From Pseudoxanthomonas sp. F37 (GTDB lineage: Bacteria; Pseudomonadota; Gammaproteobacteria; Xanthomonadales; Xanthomonadaceae): 64,000 nt of DNA. Of the stretch, positions 1-8,363 are shown piece after piece (position 1 is the first letter of the stretch; each line of letters starts with the position of its first letter). The notes under the pieces are model-generated. The model did not search any database. It saw nothing but the letters and a program-made list of their open reading frames with translations, and was not told the origin of the DNA. The stretch lies in NCBI RefSeq assembly GCF_022965755.1, contig NZ_CP095187.1:1-64000 (forward strand), read 5' to 3'. Made by a program: the position numbers and the translations under genes.

Positions 1-40
1 TGTGGTCCTTGATCAGCTTCTCAACGTTGTCCAGGGACAT
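1..40 (-). CDS. glnA: Glutamine synthetase, N-terminal fragment
   Basis: Reading leftward from the ATG at position 40 gives MSLDNVEKLIKDH before the window ends. This is the characteristic N-terminus of proteobacterial glutamine synthetase I (GlnA), which makes glutamine from glutamate, ammonia and ATP. Only 13 codons are present, so identification rests on this short match plus the upstream sigma-54 promoter and paired NtrC-like sites, which are the classic glnA control arrangement. The rest of the gene lies to the left of the window. Confidence 0.8.
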   Translation of the reverse strand, partial: MSLDNVEKLIKDH

Positions 41-80
41 CTCGGAACCTCGGGTTGGATAAGGGTTGTGGCAAAGACAG

Positions 81-97
81 AGCAATCCTCGTGCCAA
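81..97 (-). promoter_or_regulatory. Sigma-54 promoter of glnA
   Basis: On the minus strand this reads TTGGCACGAGGATTGCT, an exact match to the sigma-54 consensus TGGCAC-N5-TTGC (-24 GG at 95/94, -12 GC at 83/82). Predicted transcription starts near position 70, giving a leader of about 30 nt before the glnA ATG at 40. Sigma-54 promoters require an activator, here presumably NtrC bound to the two sites upstream. Confidence 0.85.
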
Positions 98-158
98 GTC
101 CGATACCGCCCTAACTCATTGATTCGAAACGTCTCCACGAACGGCTTCAAGCCCGGCC

Positions 159-175
159 ATCCCCAGAATGGGGAC
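159..175 (-). promoter_or_regulatory. NtrC-like enhancer site 1 (glnA-proximal)
   Basis: The segment has the dyad CCCCA-GAA-TGGGG centred at 167, matching the core of the NtrC site (CCA-N3-TGG within TGCACCA-N3-TGGTGCA) but with weaker outer bases. It is centred about 97 bp upstream of the predicted start. Its partner is centred 31 bp further up, so the two sites lie on the same helix face. Confidence 0.5.
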
Positions 176-189
176 TGCATTTCAGGCAA

Positions 190-206
190 TGCACCAATAT
201 GGGGTT
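190..206 (-). promoter_or_regulatory. NtrC-like enhancer site 2 (glnA-distal)
   Basis: TGCACCAATATGGGGTT has a perfect left half of the NtrC consensus (TGCACCA) and a partial right half (TGGGG). It is centred at 198, about 128 bp upstream of the predicted glnA start. The arrangement resembles the two high-affinity NtrC sites of enteric glnA, which are about 32 bp apart. Confidence 0.6.
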
Positions 207-217
207 TACGGACAGCC

Positions 218-313
218 CACCGTTGGCGACCGGCACGTGGCTTCATGAAGGCCGCGGTGCTGTCGGGCCTGCGTGCGGCCAGCGAGTCCAGCACCCTGTT
301 CCGCGGCGGCTGA
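218..313 (+). pseudogene. Possible remnant of a flavin amine oxidase C-terminus
   Basis: The open frame ends with GFMKAAVLSGLRAASES, which resembles the FAD-binding C-terminal helix of flavin amine oxidase-type proteins, and stops at 311-313. Nothing upstream in this frame looks like the rest of such an enzyme, and the upstream part coincides with the glnA control region. I read it as a decayed gene tail. The match is short and could be chance. Confidence 0.25.
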
Positions 314-318
314 GGACG

Positions 319-345
319 GGCCAGCGCCGGCGGTGGGCGCTGGCC
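319..345. other. Strong GC hairpin before uppP
   Basis: GGCCAGCGCC (319-328) and GGCGCTGGCC (336-345) form a perfect 10-bp stem with a 7-nt loop. It starts 6 nt after the stop of the putative gene remnant. There is no T-tract, so it is at best a weak or factor-dependent terminator. Confidence 0.4.
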
Positions 346-403
346 GGGCAGGGACCGGAAGGGCTTTCCGTTATCCTGCCCGTCCCCCGTCCGAAGCCTG
401 CCC

Positions 404-1198
404 ATGACCGACCTGCTCGCCGCGCTGCTGCTCGGCATCCTCGAAGGCCTGACCGAGTTCCTGCCCATCTCCAGCACGGGCCACCTGCTGATCGCGCAGC
501 ACTGGCTGGGCCAGCGCTCGGACTTCTTCAACATCGTCATCCAGGCCGGCGCCATCCTGGCCACCACGCTGGTATTCCGCCGGCGCATCTGGGAACTGGC
601 CACCGGCTGGCGCGATGCCGCCACCCGCGACTACGCGCTGAAACTGGCCGTGGCCTTCCTGGTCACCGCGCTGGTCGGCCTGCCGGTGCGGCTGGCGGGC
701 TGGGAGCTGCCGGAGACCGTCACCCCGGTCGCCTGGGCACTGATCCTGGGCGGCGTGTGGATGCTGGCGGCGGAGCACTTCGCCGAGAAGCGCGGCGACA
801 TGGCCGCCATCACCTGGAAAGTGGCGGTGCTGGTGGGGCTGGCGCAGGTGGTGGCCGGCGTCTTCCCGGGCACCTCGCGCTCGGCGGCGGCCATCTTCAT
901 GGCGATGCTGGCCGGCACCAGCCGGCGCTCGTCGGCGGCGGAATTCGTGTTCCTGGTGGGCATTCCCACCATGTTCGCGGCCAGCGGCTACGCGTTCCTG
1001 GAACTGGTGAAGGACGATGCGCTGGGCAGCGAGAACTGGGGCGAGGTGGCCTTGGCCTTCGTCGCCGCCACCGCCACCGGTTTCGTGGTGGTGAAGTGGC
1101 TGCTGGGCTTCATCAAGGCCCACCGCTTCACCGGATTCGCGCTGTACCGCATCGTGCTGGGCGCGCTGCTGCTGCTGTTGATGCCGGCCGGCAGCTGA
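404..1198 (+). CDS. uppP: Undecaprenyl-diphosphatase (BacA/UppP family)
   Basis: The 264-residue protein is a polytopic inner-membrane enzyme that dephosphorylates undecaprenyl diphosphate to recycle the lipid carrier for peptidoglycan and other envelope polymers. Family motifs are visible near the N-terminus (GILEGLTEFLPISSTGH, residues about 10-26, with the conserved Glu-rich ExxxE and the SSTGH box) and in the middle (VFPGTSRSAAA, about 151-161, the PGxSRS box with the catalytic Arg). The length is typical of the family. The start at 404 gives the usual N-terminus. It appears to be transcribed alone; the next gene follows after 70 bp. Confidence 0.96.
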   Translation: MTDLLAALLLGILEGLTEFLPISSTGHLLIAQHWLGQRSDFFNIVIQAGAILATTLVFRRRIWELATGWRDAATRDYALKLAVAFLVTALVGLPVRLAGWELPETVTPVAWALILGGVWMLAAEHFAEKRGDMAAITWKVAVLVGLAQVVAGVFPGTSRSAAAIFMAMLAGTSRRSSAAEFVFLVGIPTMFAASGYAFLELVKDDALGSENWGEVALAFVAATATGFVVVKWLLGFIKAHRFTGFALYRIVLGALLLLLMPAGS

Positions 1199-1268
1199 GC
1201 CCGGGCCGGTCTTCACCCCGTTCTGACCCCTCGCGCGTTCGCATAAGCCACCTCTGACGGAGAACGCC

Positions 1269-2093
1269 ATGAAACGTCTGCTGCTGCTTGCCCTTCCCCT
1301 GGCCCTGGCCGGCTGCCCCAGGCCGGCGGAACAGGCCGCCGCACCCGCGGCGCCGGCGTCCACCCCGGCGCCTGGAACACCCGCACCCCCGTCCATCGAC
1401 GCGCCTGCGCTGCTCCCGCAGTACCACTGGCGGCTTGCGGACGCGAACGACGCGCAGGGCAAGCGCATCGACGCCCTGTTCGCGCGCGCCGACAAGCCCG
1501 TGCAGCTCGATTTCAGGGACGGTCGGCTGGGCATCTCCAACACCTGCAACCGGATGGGGGGCAGCTACACCCTGTCCGATACCCGCCTCACCGTCGGCCG
1601 CCTCACCTCCACCCTGATGGCCTGCACCGACAACGCCCTGATGGCGCTGGACCAGGAGGTCGGCAAGCGGCTGGAAGGCACGTTGGAGCTGACCGCCACG
1701 CAGGGCGATGCGGCCCGGCTGACGCTCACCACGGCGACCGGCGACACGCTCGTGTTCACCGGCGAGCCGACCCCCGAAACCCGCTACGGTGGCCCCGGCG
1801 AGCGCGTGTTCCTGGAAGTGGCGGCCGAGACCAGGCCCTGCAGCCACCCGCTGATCCCCGACAAGCAATGCCTGCAGGTGCGCCAGATCCAGTACGACGA
1901 AAAGGGCCTGAAGATCGGTACGCCGGGCGAATTCCAGCACTTCTACGACAGCATCGAGGGCTATACGCACGAGCCCGGCATCCGCAACGTGCTGCGCGTG
2001 GACCGCTACTCCGTGAAGAACCCGCCTGCCGACGCTTCGTCGAAGGCGTATGTGCTGGACATGGTGGTGGAATCGGCCCACGAGAAGAAGTGA
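1269..2093 (+). CDS. META/DUF4377 lipoprotein
   Basis: The 274-residue protein begins with a lipoprotein signal peptide whose lipobox is LALAGC (Cys at about residue 16), followed by a Pro/Ala-rich linker (about 20-45). Residues about 50-165 fit a META (HslJ-like) domain, with the typical ISNTCNRMGGSYTL segment, and about 170-272 fit DUF4377, with Cys residues and the RQIQYDEKG segment. META-type lipoproteins are envelope proteins often linked to heat or antibiotic stress; no precise activity is known. The start is supported by GGAGAA eight bases upstream. Domain naming is from pattern recognition. Confidence 0.8.
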   Translation: MKRLLLLALPLALAGCPRPAEQAAAPAAPASTPAPGTPAPPSIDAPALLPQYHWRLADANDAQGKRIDALFARADKPVQLDFRDGRLGISNTCNRMGGSYTLSDTRLTVGRLTSTLMACTDNALMALDQEVGKRLEGTLELTATQGDAARLTLTTATGDTLVFTGEPTPETRYGGPGERVFLEVAAETRPCSHPLIPDKQCLQVRQIQYDEKGLKIGTPGEFQHFYDSIEGYTHEPGIRNVLRVDRYSVKNPPADASSKAYVLDMVVESAHEKK

Positions 2094-2153
2094 TGCCGCC
2101 GGCGATGGCGCGTCGCCGTTATAGTGGCGCGCCACTCTAGCCCGCCCACCCCG

Positions 2154-3569
2154 ATGAAACCTTTCGCACGGAACGCGTCCCTCTCCTGGCTCGCCGTCTC
2201 CCTGCTGGGCGCCGCTGCGCTCGCTCTCTGGGTCCCCGCGCTGTGGACGCCCTTCTGGGGCGACGATTACGTGTTCCTGCATGGCGCGCACGCGGCCAAT
2301 GCCTCCGGCGCGCCGTGGTGGTCGGATTTCCTGCCTGCATCGCCGGTGCGCTTCTGGCGCCCGCTGTCGCAGGAGGCCTACTGGCGCTTCGTCGATGCCG
2401 TGCTGCACGGCGATGCCTTCGCCGCACACGGGGTGAATCTGGCGCTGCACGCGTTGGCGTCCCTGGGCGTGGCACTGTTGGCGCATCGCGTGGCGCAGGC
2501 CTGCGCCTGGGCCGGTCCCGGCAGGGCCGCCGCACTCGCCGGCGCCGCCTACGCCGCGTTGACGATGCACCTGCTGCCGGTGCATTGGGTCGCCGCCGCC
2601 AACACCGCTCTGCTGACCCTGTTCACCACGCTGGCGCTGGCCGCGTGGATCAGCGCGCGCGATGTCCGCGGGACCGGGCGCGCCGCCCTGCTCGCGTCGG
2701 TGCCGGTGCTGCTGGCCCTGGCCCTGCTCTGCAAGGAGTCCGCCGCCCTCACCCCGGGACTGATGCTGGTCGTGACCGCGTTCGTCGGTCTTCGCCGCCC
2801 CTTCAAGGGCGAGATCGCCACCTGGCTGGCCGCCGTCGTCGTCGTGCTGGCATGGCTGGTCCTGCGTGCGCGATTCACCGCCAACACCGATGCCGCGTAC
2901 GAACTGAGCCTCGGCGGCCATGTGCTGCGCAACACCGCTTCGTTTGCGGCATGGCTGCTGAATGTCCCGCGTGAAGCGATGCGCATGGCGGTCGCGGGCG
3001 ACCGGCTGGCGGGCCTGGCCTGGATTGCCGCGACGGCATTGCCGATGCTGGCTGCCTGGGTCCTCGCCTTCTGGCGCTGCCGCGCCGCGCTGGCGCCGCG
3101 GCAGTGGCTGGCGCTGCCGGCTTTCGCGGTGCTGGCTTACGCCCCCTACTTCCTGTTCGCGTGGAACAGCTACGAGTACTACGCCGCCATCGCCGTGGTC
3201 CTGCCCCTCATCGCGATGGCGCGCTGCATCGTCGACACGCCGCGCGCGCCCGCCATCGCGGCGCTGCTGGTCCTGTCCTCATCGATCGCCGTCGAAGGCA
3301 CGCGGCGTCTCGACCATCCCGGCCTGATCGGCCGCGCCCGCTGGGCGGAAGCGACCTTGCAGGCGCTCGAACGCCAGCCGCCGCCGGCCCTGCCCCTGCA
3401 TGTCAGCGTCGCGGACGAGCAGCGCTTCTATGCCATCGGCGCATGGGGCCTGGCATGGCGTCTCGGTGTTCCGTTGCAGCGCATCGGCATCGCCCGCCAA
3501 TGCCCTGCGACGGGGCCTTGCCTGGTCATCGATGACCAGGGCGCCGTGCGCTGGCGGGACGCGCACTGA
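2154..3569 (+). CDS. GT-C-like multi-spanning membrane protein
   Basis: The 471-residue protein has about ten hydrophobic segments. After the first one comes FWGDDYVFLHG, an acidic DD pair in the first periplasmic loop as in GT-C glycosyltransferases that use polyprenyl-phosphate sugars (PMT/ArnT type). A substrate cannot be read from the sequence. The frame extends to a GTG at 2124, but the ATG at 2154 (MKPFARNAS) gives a normal membrane N-terminus. A 12-bp palindrome, GTGGCGCGCCAC (2124-2135), lies just upstream and could be an operator. The neighbours do not form an obvious glycosylation operon. Confidence 0.65.
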   Translation: MKPFARNASLSWLAVSLLGAAALALWVPALWTPFWGDDYVFLHGAHAANASGAPWWSDFLPASPVRFWRPLSQEAYWRFVDAVLHGDAFAAHGVNLALHALASLGVALLAHRVAQACAWAGPGRAAALAGAAYAALTMHLLPVHWVAAANTALLTLFTTLALAAWISARDVRGTGRAALLASVPVLLALALLCKESAALTPGLMLVVTAFVGLRRPFKGEIATWLAAVVVVLAWLVLRARFTANTDAAYELSLGGHVLRNTASFAAWLLNVPREAMRMAVAGDRLAGLAWIAATALPMLAAWVLAFWRCRAALAPRQWLALPAFAVLAYAPYFLFAWNSYEYYAAIAVVLPLIAMARCIVDTPRAPAIAALLVLSSSIAVEGTRRLDHPGLIGRARWAEATLQALERQPPPALPLHVSVADEQRFYAIGAWGLAWRLGVPLQRIGIARQCPATGPCLVIDDQGAVRWRDAH

Positions 3570-3614
3570 CGCTGCGCCACGCGCGCGGGCACCGGCGGCC
3601 GACGCGCCAGCGCT

Positions 3615-4229
3615 TCAGCCGCGCAGCGCAGGATTCAGCGTATACGTGCCGTGGATCGCCGCTTCGGCCAGCACGTGGCCCTGCATCGCGCGCTCGACGT
3701 CGCCCGCGGTGAAGCGCTCCGGCAGGTCCAGGGCCGCCACGTCCAGTGCGAACAGCCGGAAGAAATAGCGGTGCACGCGCTGGTCGTTGAACGGCGGATA
3801 CGGGCCGTCGTAACCGGCGTAGTCGCCGCCCATCTGGGCGTCGCCCGCGAACCAGCCGGTGTAGTCGTTCAGCCCCTGGCGCGCACCGGCGGGGCCCGCC
3901 GGCTGCCGCTTGCCGCGCGCCGTGACGCCGTCGCTGCAGCTGCCGGCGGCGATCGTGCGCACGTCGTGCGCGATGTCCGCCATCGCCCAGTGGATGAAGT
4001 GCGCCCGGGGCTGTTCGACCGGAATCTGCAGGTCGTCGCGACCGACCGTTTCGGCGACGGTCGGTGCATCCGGGTCGATGCAGAGCAGCGCGAACGACTG
4101 CGTGCCGTCCGGCACATCGGTCCATGCCAGATGCGGGTTGCGGTTGGGCGCGAACCCGTCCGGCTGCCCCATCGCGAACTCCGCCGGGATCGGACGGGCA
4201 TTCTCGAAACTCTCGCTCCAAAGGCGCAT
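3615..4229 (-). CDS. YbhB/YbcL family PEBP-like protein
   Basis: The 204-residue cytoplasmic protein belongs to the phosphatidylethanolamine-binding / Raf-kinase-inhibitor-like family. Key segments are NRNPHLAWTDVPDGTQSF (about 29-46), LLCIDPDAP (about 48-56, the DPDAP anion-site motif), HFIHWAM (about 77-83) and the GPYPPFNDQRVHRYFF block (about 143-158, with GPxPP and HRY). Bacterial members are widespread but of unclear function, probably binding small anionic ligands. It is followed 26 bp upstream by the stop of the TPR protein gene on the same strand, so the two may be co-transcribed. Confidence 0.88.
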   Translation of the reverse strand: MRLWSESFENARPIPAEFAMGQPDGFAPNRNPHLAWTDVPDGTQSFALLCIDPDAPTVAETVGRDDLQIPVEQPRAHFIHWAMADIAHDVRTIAAGSCSDGVTARGKRQPAGPAGARQGLNDYTGWFAGDAQMGGDYAGYDGPYPPFNDQRVHRYFFRLFALDVAALDLPERFTAGDVERAMQGHVLAEAAIHGTYTLNPALRG

Positions 4230-4255
4230 GTGCGGCTCCTGTCGTCAGGGAAGGA

Positions 4256-6325
4256 TCAAGCCTCGGGGTACCCCAGGCGCACCGCGACCGGGGCAAGCGT
4301 GGCGAACGGTCCGGCCAGGGCCTGCGCGTACTGGCGCCAGTGGCCGGCCGGGAAGCCTGCGCTGCCCACACGCGCGGGCGCCGGCAGAGCCGCGCCGCCC
4401 AGCACCTGGCCCAGCGCCGACGCGAGACGTTGCGGATCGTTCTCCATGCCGTCGATGCGAAGGGCGACGGCCGGATACAACTGCTGTTCCAGCAGACCGG
4501 CCAGGTGCTCCAGCACGCCGGCCAGCCACGTGGCCGCCACCTCGATGGACGGGATCTCCATCATCGAGGGCGCACCCCATGCCAGCCATTCCAGCAGCAT
4601 GTCGCGGGGATCGCGCAGGATCGCCAGCAGGCGCCCCTGCGGCAGCTGCGGACGCAAGGCCTGCAGCAAGGTGTTGTCCCACCACACCAGCCAGTCGATC
4701 ACGTTGCCGCCGCGCGCACCGCGCGCAGGCAGGGCCTCGCGCCAGCGGGCGACGAGCGTGGCCGCATCCATCTGTCCGGACAACAGCTGTTCCACCGTGG
4801 CGAACGGCTGCAGCGGGTCCCTGGGCGGCGCCGTGCCGAAGCGGTCCGCAAGCAATGCCGCACGGGCCTGCGTGAGTACGGCGGCGATGCGCTCCACACC
4901 CGAGCCTGGCGGCCCCCACAGCAGCAGCGGCCACTCGTTGTTGCCCTCCGGCATGGCACCGAGCGCGGGCCAGTCCTGCGCTGGCGGACCGAGCAAGGGC
5001 AACGGCAACGACGGGGCTTGCTGCGCGCGCGCGCTCCAGCTGGCCACGGCATCGGCGGCCTGCCCTGCGCGGTCCTGCGCCATGCCCAGCCACCCGTGCA
5101 AAAGCGCCCGCGCATCGGCGCCCGGCGCCTGCGCCAGCAATGCCTGGACATGGGTCACGGCCGCGGCCGGATCGCGCGCCACCAATGCGTTCACCTTGCG
5201 CGCCTGCGCCGCACCATGACCCGGCTGCAACGCCACGATCCGGTCGGCGACGGCCTCGGCTTCGTCCAAGCGGCCGGCATGCTCCAGTGCCGCCAGCCTG
5301 GCTTCGAGCGCATTGACCGACTGCGGCTGGGCTTCCACCCAGCGCCGGGAGATCTCCAGCGCGTCGGTGCTGCCGATGTCCTCCAGTGCCAGGCGTGCCA
5401 GCCACAGATCGGTGTTGCCCGAGGCCGATGCCAGGCCTGCCTCCAGCGCCTGCCGTCCTTCTTCGCGCCGCCCCTGCCGGTGCCAGAGTTCCAGCAGGGA
5501 CGAAAGCAGTTCCCTGTCCTGCGCGCCTCCGGCAAGCGCGGCCTGCAGCAGGGGCGCCGCCTGTTCCAGCCGACCCGCCTGCAGGTGCAGCCGGCCCGCG
5601 AGGCTGCGCAGGCCGGGGGTCGCCCGCTGCGCGTCCGCGAGGACCGGATCGAGCAGCTCCAGCGCGTCGTCCGGTCGCCCCTGACGGCCCGCCAGGCTGG
5701 CGATGAGGAGGGCCAGATCGGTGGCGGCCGGCACCTTGGCGGCGATGGTGCGGAAGGTCTGCTCCGCGAACGCCAGGTGACCGCGCGCCATGTAGACCAG
5801 ACCGAGCGCCTGCATCAGCTGGAGGTCGTCCGGCGCACGCTGCAGCGCGGCCGAGAGCTGCTTCAGCGCGGCCTCCGCATCGCCTTTCCGCAGCAGCACC
5901 ATGCCCTCCACGAACGCCAGGCGCGGATGCTCGGGCGCCACGCGTGCCGCCAGCCGGTTCAGCCGCTGCGCCTCGTCCAGGTCGCCGCGGGCCAGGGCCA
6001 GCTGGGCCTGCACGACATAGGCGTTGAACTGGTTGGGATCCAGCCCGGTGGCCTGGTCCAGAGCCGCGCGCGCCTCCTCGGGCCGCCGGCTGCCCACCAG
6101 TACGCCCGCGCGCGCCAGGTGGAGTTCGGCATCTTCCGGCGCCAGGGCGATCGCGCGATCGATGCTGGCCAGCGCCGCATCGGCCTGGCCGCTCTGCAGC
6201 TGCGCGGCGGACAGCCAGCGCAGCGCCTGGGCGTCGTCGGGGCGCTCGGCGGCCAGGGCTTCCGCCGCGGCCAGGGCGTCGGCCACCGCACCACGGCGGA
6301 GGTCGTTGAGGATCGGGTCGTACAT
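4256..6325 (-). CDS. TPR protein with C-terminal sulfotransferase-like domain
   Basis: The 689-residue protein has an N-terminal two thirds (about 10-450) made of tandem tetratricopeptide repeats. The C-terminal third looks like a degenerate sulfotransferase fold: LLLWGPPGSGVERIA (P-loop / 5'-phosphosulfate loop position), LLAILRDPRDMLLEWLAWG (the RDPRD block corresponding to the 3'-phosphate binding region) and a final GHWRQYAQAL segment that in true sulfotransferases contacts PAPS. The first in-frame codon is a TTG at 6346, but the ATG at 6325 (MYDPILNDL) is the likelier start. There is no signal peptide. Substrate and activity are unknown; it may be a scaffolding or inactive homologue. Confidence 0.72.
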   Translation of the reverse strand: MYDPILNDLRRGAVADALAAAEALAAERPDDAQALRWLSAAQLQSGQADAALASIDRAIALAPEDAELHLARAGVLVGSRRPEEARAALDQATGLDPNQFNAYVVQAQLALARGDLDEAQRLNRLAARVAPEHPRLAFVEGMVLLRKGDAEAALKQLSAALQRAPDDLQLMQALGLVYMARGHLAFAEQTFRTIAAKVPAATDLALLIASLAGRQGRPDDALELLDPVLADAQRATPGLRSLAGRLHLQAGRLEQAAPLLQAALAGGAQDRELLSSLLELWHRQGRREEGRQALEAGLASASGNTDLWLARLALEDIGSTDALEISRRWVEAQPQSVNALEARLAALEHAGRLDEAEAVADRIVALQPGHGAAQARKVNALVARDPAAAVTHVQALLAQAPGADARALLHGWLGMAQDRAGQAADAVASWSARAQQAPSLPLPLLGPPAQDWPALGAMPEGNNEWPLLLWGPPGSGVERIAAVLTQARAALLADRFGTAPPRDPLQPFATVEQLLSGQMDAATLVARWREALPARGARGGNVIDWLVWWDNTLLQALRPQLPQGRLLAILRDPRDMLLEWLAWGAPSMMEIPSIEVAATWLAGVLEHLAGLLEQQLYPAVALRIDGMENDPQRLASALGQVLGGAALPAPARVGSAGFPAGHWRQYAQALAGPFATLAPVAVRLGYPEA

Positions 6326-6373
6326 GGGACTACCGGTTGCGGGCAAACCCCGATTGTAACGGCCGCCCCGGCC

Positions 6374-7366
6374 TCAGGCGCCGCCGCCGGACAGCCGCTC
6401 CGCCACCCAGCGTTCGGCGTAGCCATCGCAGGCCACGTTCTCGATGAAGCCGCAGTGCCCGCCCCACGGGGCGATTTCCAGGGTGGCGTGCGCCGGCAGC
6501 GCCCAGTCGCGGAAGGTATCGAAGGGGATGACCGGGTCGTCCTCGGCCATCAGGATGTGCGCTGGCACCGTCAGCGCCGCCAGGCGGTCGCCGGCGATGG
6601 CGTAGCCGTCGAAGTAGGCCTCCAGCGTGCCGAAGGCGGTATGGCGCTGCACCAGCCAGTCGGTCAGCGCACGGATGTCCAGCGCCAGCACGGTGTCGTC
6701 GAAATCGTGGCGCTGCGGGAACAGGCTGCGCTTGCGCTGCAGCGAGCGGCGCCACTTGCGGGCGAAGTACCAGTCGTACAGCGGCAGTCCGCTCTCGATG
6801 CGGTCCATGGTCGTGGCCGGGTCCAGCAGCGGACAGACGGCGGCCACATGCGCCAGCGCCAGCCCCGAGGCCGGCGCGCGCAGCGCCAGCCGCAGCGCGA
6901 AGTTGCCGCCCAGCGAATAGCCGGCCACCCGCATCGGCACGTCGCCGGCGAAGCGTCGCGACACGTCCAGCGCCGCGTGCACCACTTCGTCGAGCCGGTT
7001 GGAATGGAACAGGTCTTCGTTCAGGTGGTGGGTATCGCCGTGGTCGCGGAAGTTCAGCCGGAACACGTCGAACCCCCGCCTCAGCAGCTGCGTGGCGGTC
7101 AGGCGCATGTAGCTGGAATCGGCGCTGCCTTCCCACCCGTGCAGCAGCAATACCAGCCCGCGCGGTGGCCGGCCCGGCATCCGGCTGAGGAACCCCTGCA
7201 GGCGCACGCCGTCGCCGCCATCGACCAGGTGCTCCACCGTCACCGCACCGCTGTCCATCAGCGCGCGCAGCCCGCGGCGGCGGCGCAACGCACTGGACCC
7301 CAGCACCGACTGCAGATGCGGATTGCGCAACCAGCGCGGCGGTCGGTAGTCGGCGGCAGTGATCAT
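6374..7366 (-). CDS. YheT-family alpha/beta hydrolase
   Basis: The 330-residue protein starts MITAADYRPPRWLRNPH, the typical N-terminus of the YheT/Abhydrolase group (yeast Eht1/Yju3-related). The nucleophile elbow is GYSLGG, the acid lies in MAEDDPVIPFD and the histidine in WGGHCGFIE, completing a Ser-Asp-His triad; the oxyanion segment is LLLHGWEGS. Bacterial members are probably esterases on medium- or long-chain acyl esters. The open frame extends 21 codons further up, but the ATG at 7366 fits the family. It lies downstream of the acyltransferase gene on the same strand. Confidence 0.87.
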   Translation of the reverse strand: MITAADYRPPRWLRNPHLQSVLGSSALRRRRGLRALMDSGAVTVEHLVDGGDGVRLQGFLSRMPGRPPRGLVLLLHGWEGSADSSYMRLTATQLLRRGFDVFRLNFRDHGDTHHLNEDLFHSNRLDEVVHAALDVSRRFAGDVPMRVAGYSLGGNFALRLALRAPASGLALAHVAAVCPLLDPATTMDRIESGLPLYDWYFARKWRRSLQRKRSLFPQRHDFDDTVLALDIRALTDWLVQRHTAFGTLEAYFDGYAIAGDRLAALTVPAHILMAEDDPVIPFDTFRDWALPAHATLEIAPWGGHCGFIENVACDGYAERWVAERLSGGGA

Positions 7367-7456
7367 GGGATGGTCGTCGCGGCAGCGTCCGGGCGAGGGT
7401 GGCACCGGTGGGTCGAGTATTCCCTCCAATCCGCCGCCATGCCAGCAGGCCGCCCG

Positions 7457-8254
7457 TCAGGCCTGTGCCATCGCCTGCACGATACGCTCGCGCGAGAGGT
7501 CGGCAATGCGGCGGCGGCCTTCGACGTCGGTCACCTGGATGGGCTCCAGGAAGCAGATGTCGGCCGTGCGCGCGGGTTCACCCAGCAGGCGCAGGAAGTT
7601 GGCGAAGAAGCTTTCCTTCGGCCCGAACGCCACCACCGGCTGCGCGCTGCCCCGCGCACCGTAGCGCAGGGCCACCGGCTGCACCGGCACGCCGGCTTCC
7701 ACCGCCGCCAGGAAAATGCGCGCATGGAAGGGCCCCACCGCGCGCCCGTCCCGGGTGCGCCCTTCGGGAAACACGCCCACCGAGCGGCCCTCGCGCAGGC
7801 GCCGCATCATGGCCTGCAGCACGCCTCCCAGCGATTCCTGGCTGCCGCGCTGGTGGAAGATGGTCTGGCCCTGTGCCGCCAGCCAGCCGACCACCGGCCA
7901 GCCGCGGATCTCGTGCTTGGCGACGAAGCCCATCATGCGCTGGCTGTGCAGCGCCTCGATGTCGATCCAGCTGACGTGGTTGGCCACGAACAGCGTGGGG
8001 CCGGGCAAGGGCTGGCCGACGCGTCGCAGCCGAAAGCCGAAGATGCGCATCAGGCCTGCCGACCACCAGCGCACGGCCACATCGCCGGCGTTCTCCTCGC
8101 CCACGCGTATCCACACCAGCAGCGGCGACAGGCACAACAGCGTGACCGGCAGGAAGACCAACAGATGGACCAGCAGCAGCGGCACGCGGTAAAGGTAGCG
8201 GAAGACCCGCGCCACGCCGCTGCCGCCAGCAACATGAACAGGGGGCGGCGTCAT
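7457..8254 (-). CDS. Lysophospholipid acyltransferase (PlsC family)
   Basis: The 265-residue membrane-associated protein has a hydrophobic N-terminal region (about 18-50) and the two hallmark blocks of 1-acyl-sn-glycerol-3-phosphate acyltransferase-type enzymes: NHVSWID (the NHx4D catalytic motif, about 94-100) and FPEGRTRDG (about 165-173, phosphate binding). It probably transfers an acyl chain to a lysophospholipid or related acceptor. The frame stays open upstream into the GAGTGAG repeat, but MTPPPVHVAGG at 8254 is the natural start; the upstream residues would simply be translated repeat. Confidence 0.85.
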   Translation of the reverse strand: MTPPPVHVAGGSGVARVFRYLYRVPLLLVHLLVFLPVTLLCLSPLLVWIRVGEENAGDVAVRWWSAGLMRIFGFRLRRVGQPLPGPTLFVANHVSWIDIEALHSQRMMGFVAKHEIRGWPVVGWLAAQGQTIFHQRGSQESLGGVLQAMMRRLREGRSVGVFPEGRTRDGRAVGPFHARIFLAAVEAGVPVQPVALRYGARGSAQPVVAFGPKESFFANFLRLLGEPARTADICFLEPIQVTDVEGRRRIADLSRERIVQAMAQA

Positions 8255-8276
8255 GCGTGCAAGATAGCAGAGGGGC

Positions 8277-8353
8277 AGGAGTGAGGGGAGAGGAGTGAGA
8301 AGTGAGAGGAGCCAGAGCCTTCGCTCACTTCTCACTCCTCTCCCCTCACTCCT
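8277..8353. repeat. GGARYGAG hairpin element, copy 1
   Basis: This is a perfect 30-bp inverted repeat: the purine-rich arm at 8277-8306 (AGGAGTGAG, GGGAG, AGGAGTGAG, AAGTGAG in order) and its exact complement at 8324-8353, with a 17-nt loop. It separates the acyltransferase and thioesterase genes. It is the first of six related elements in the window, built from GGAGTGAG/GGAACGAG units. Confidence 0.9.
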
Positions 8354-8363
8354 CTCCCTCCCA

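Noticed and set aside
4064-8284. A 1406-codon open frame on the plus strand
   Set aside because: It lies antisense to four well-supported genes (PEBP, TPR-sulfotransferase, YheT and PlsC-like) and its translation is low-complexity Arg/Gln/Gly/Ala. It is a high-GC shadow.
8277-8353. The GGARYGAG hairpins considered as ordinary rho-independent terminators
   Set aside because: They have no T-tract, 30-bp arms (too long), occur between divergent genes and inside a riboswitch, and share sequence between loci.
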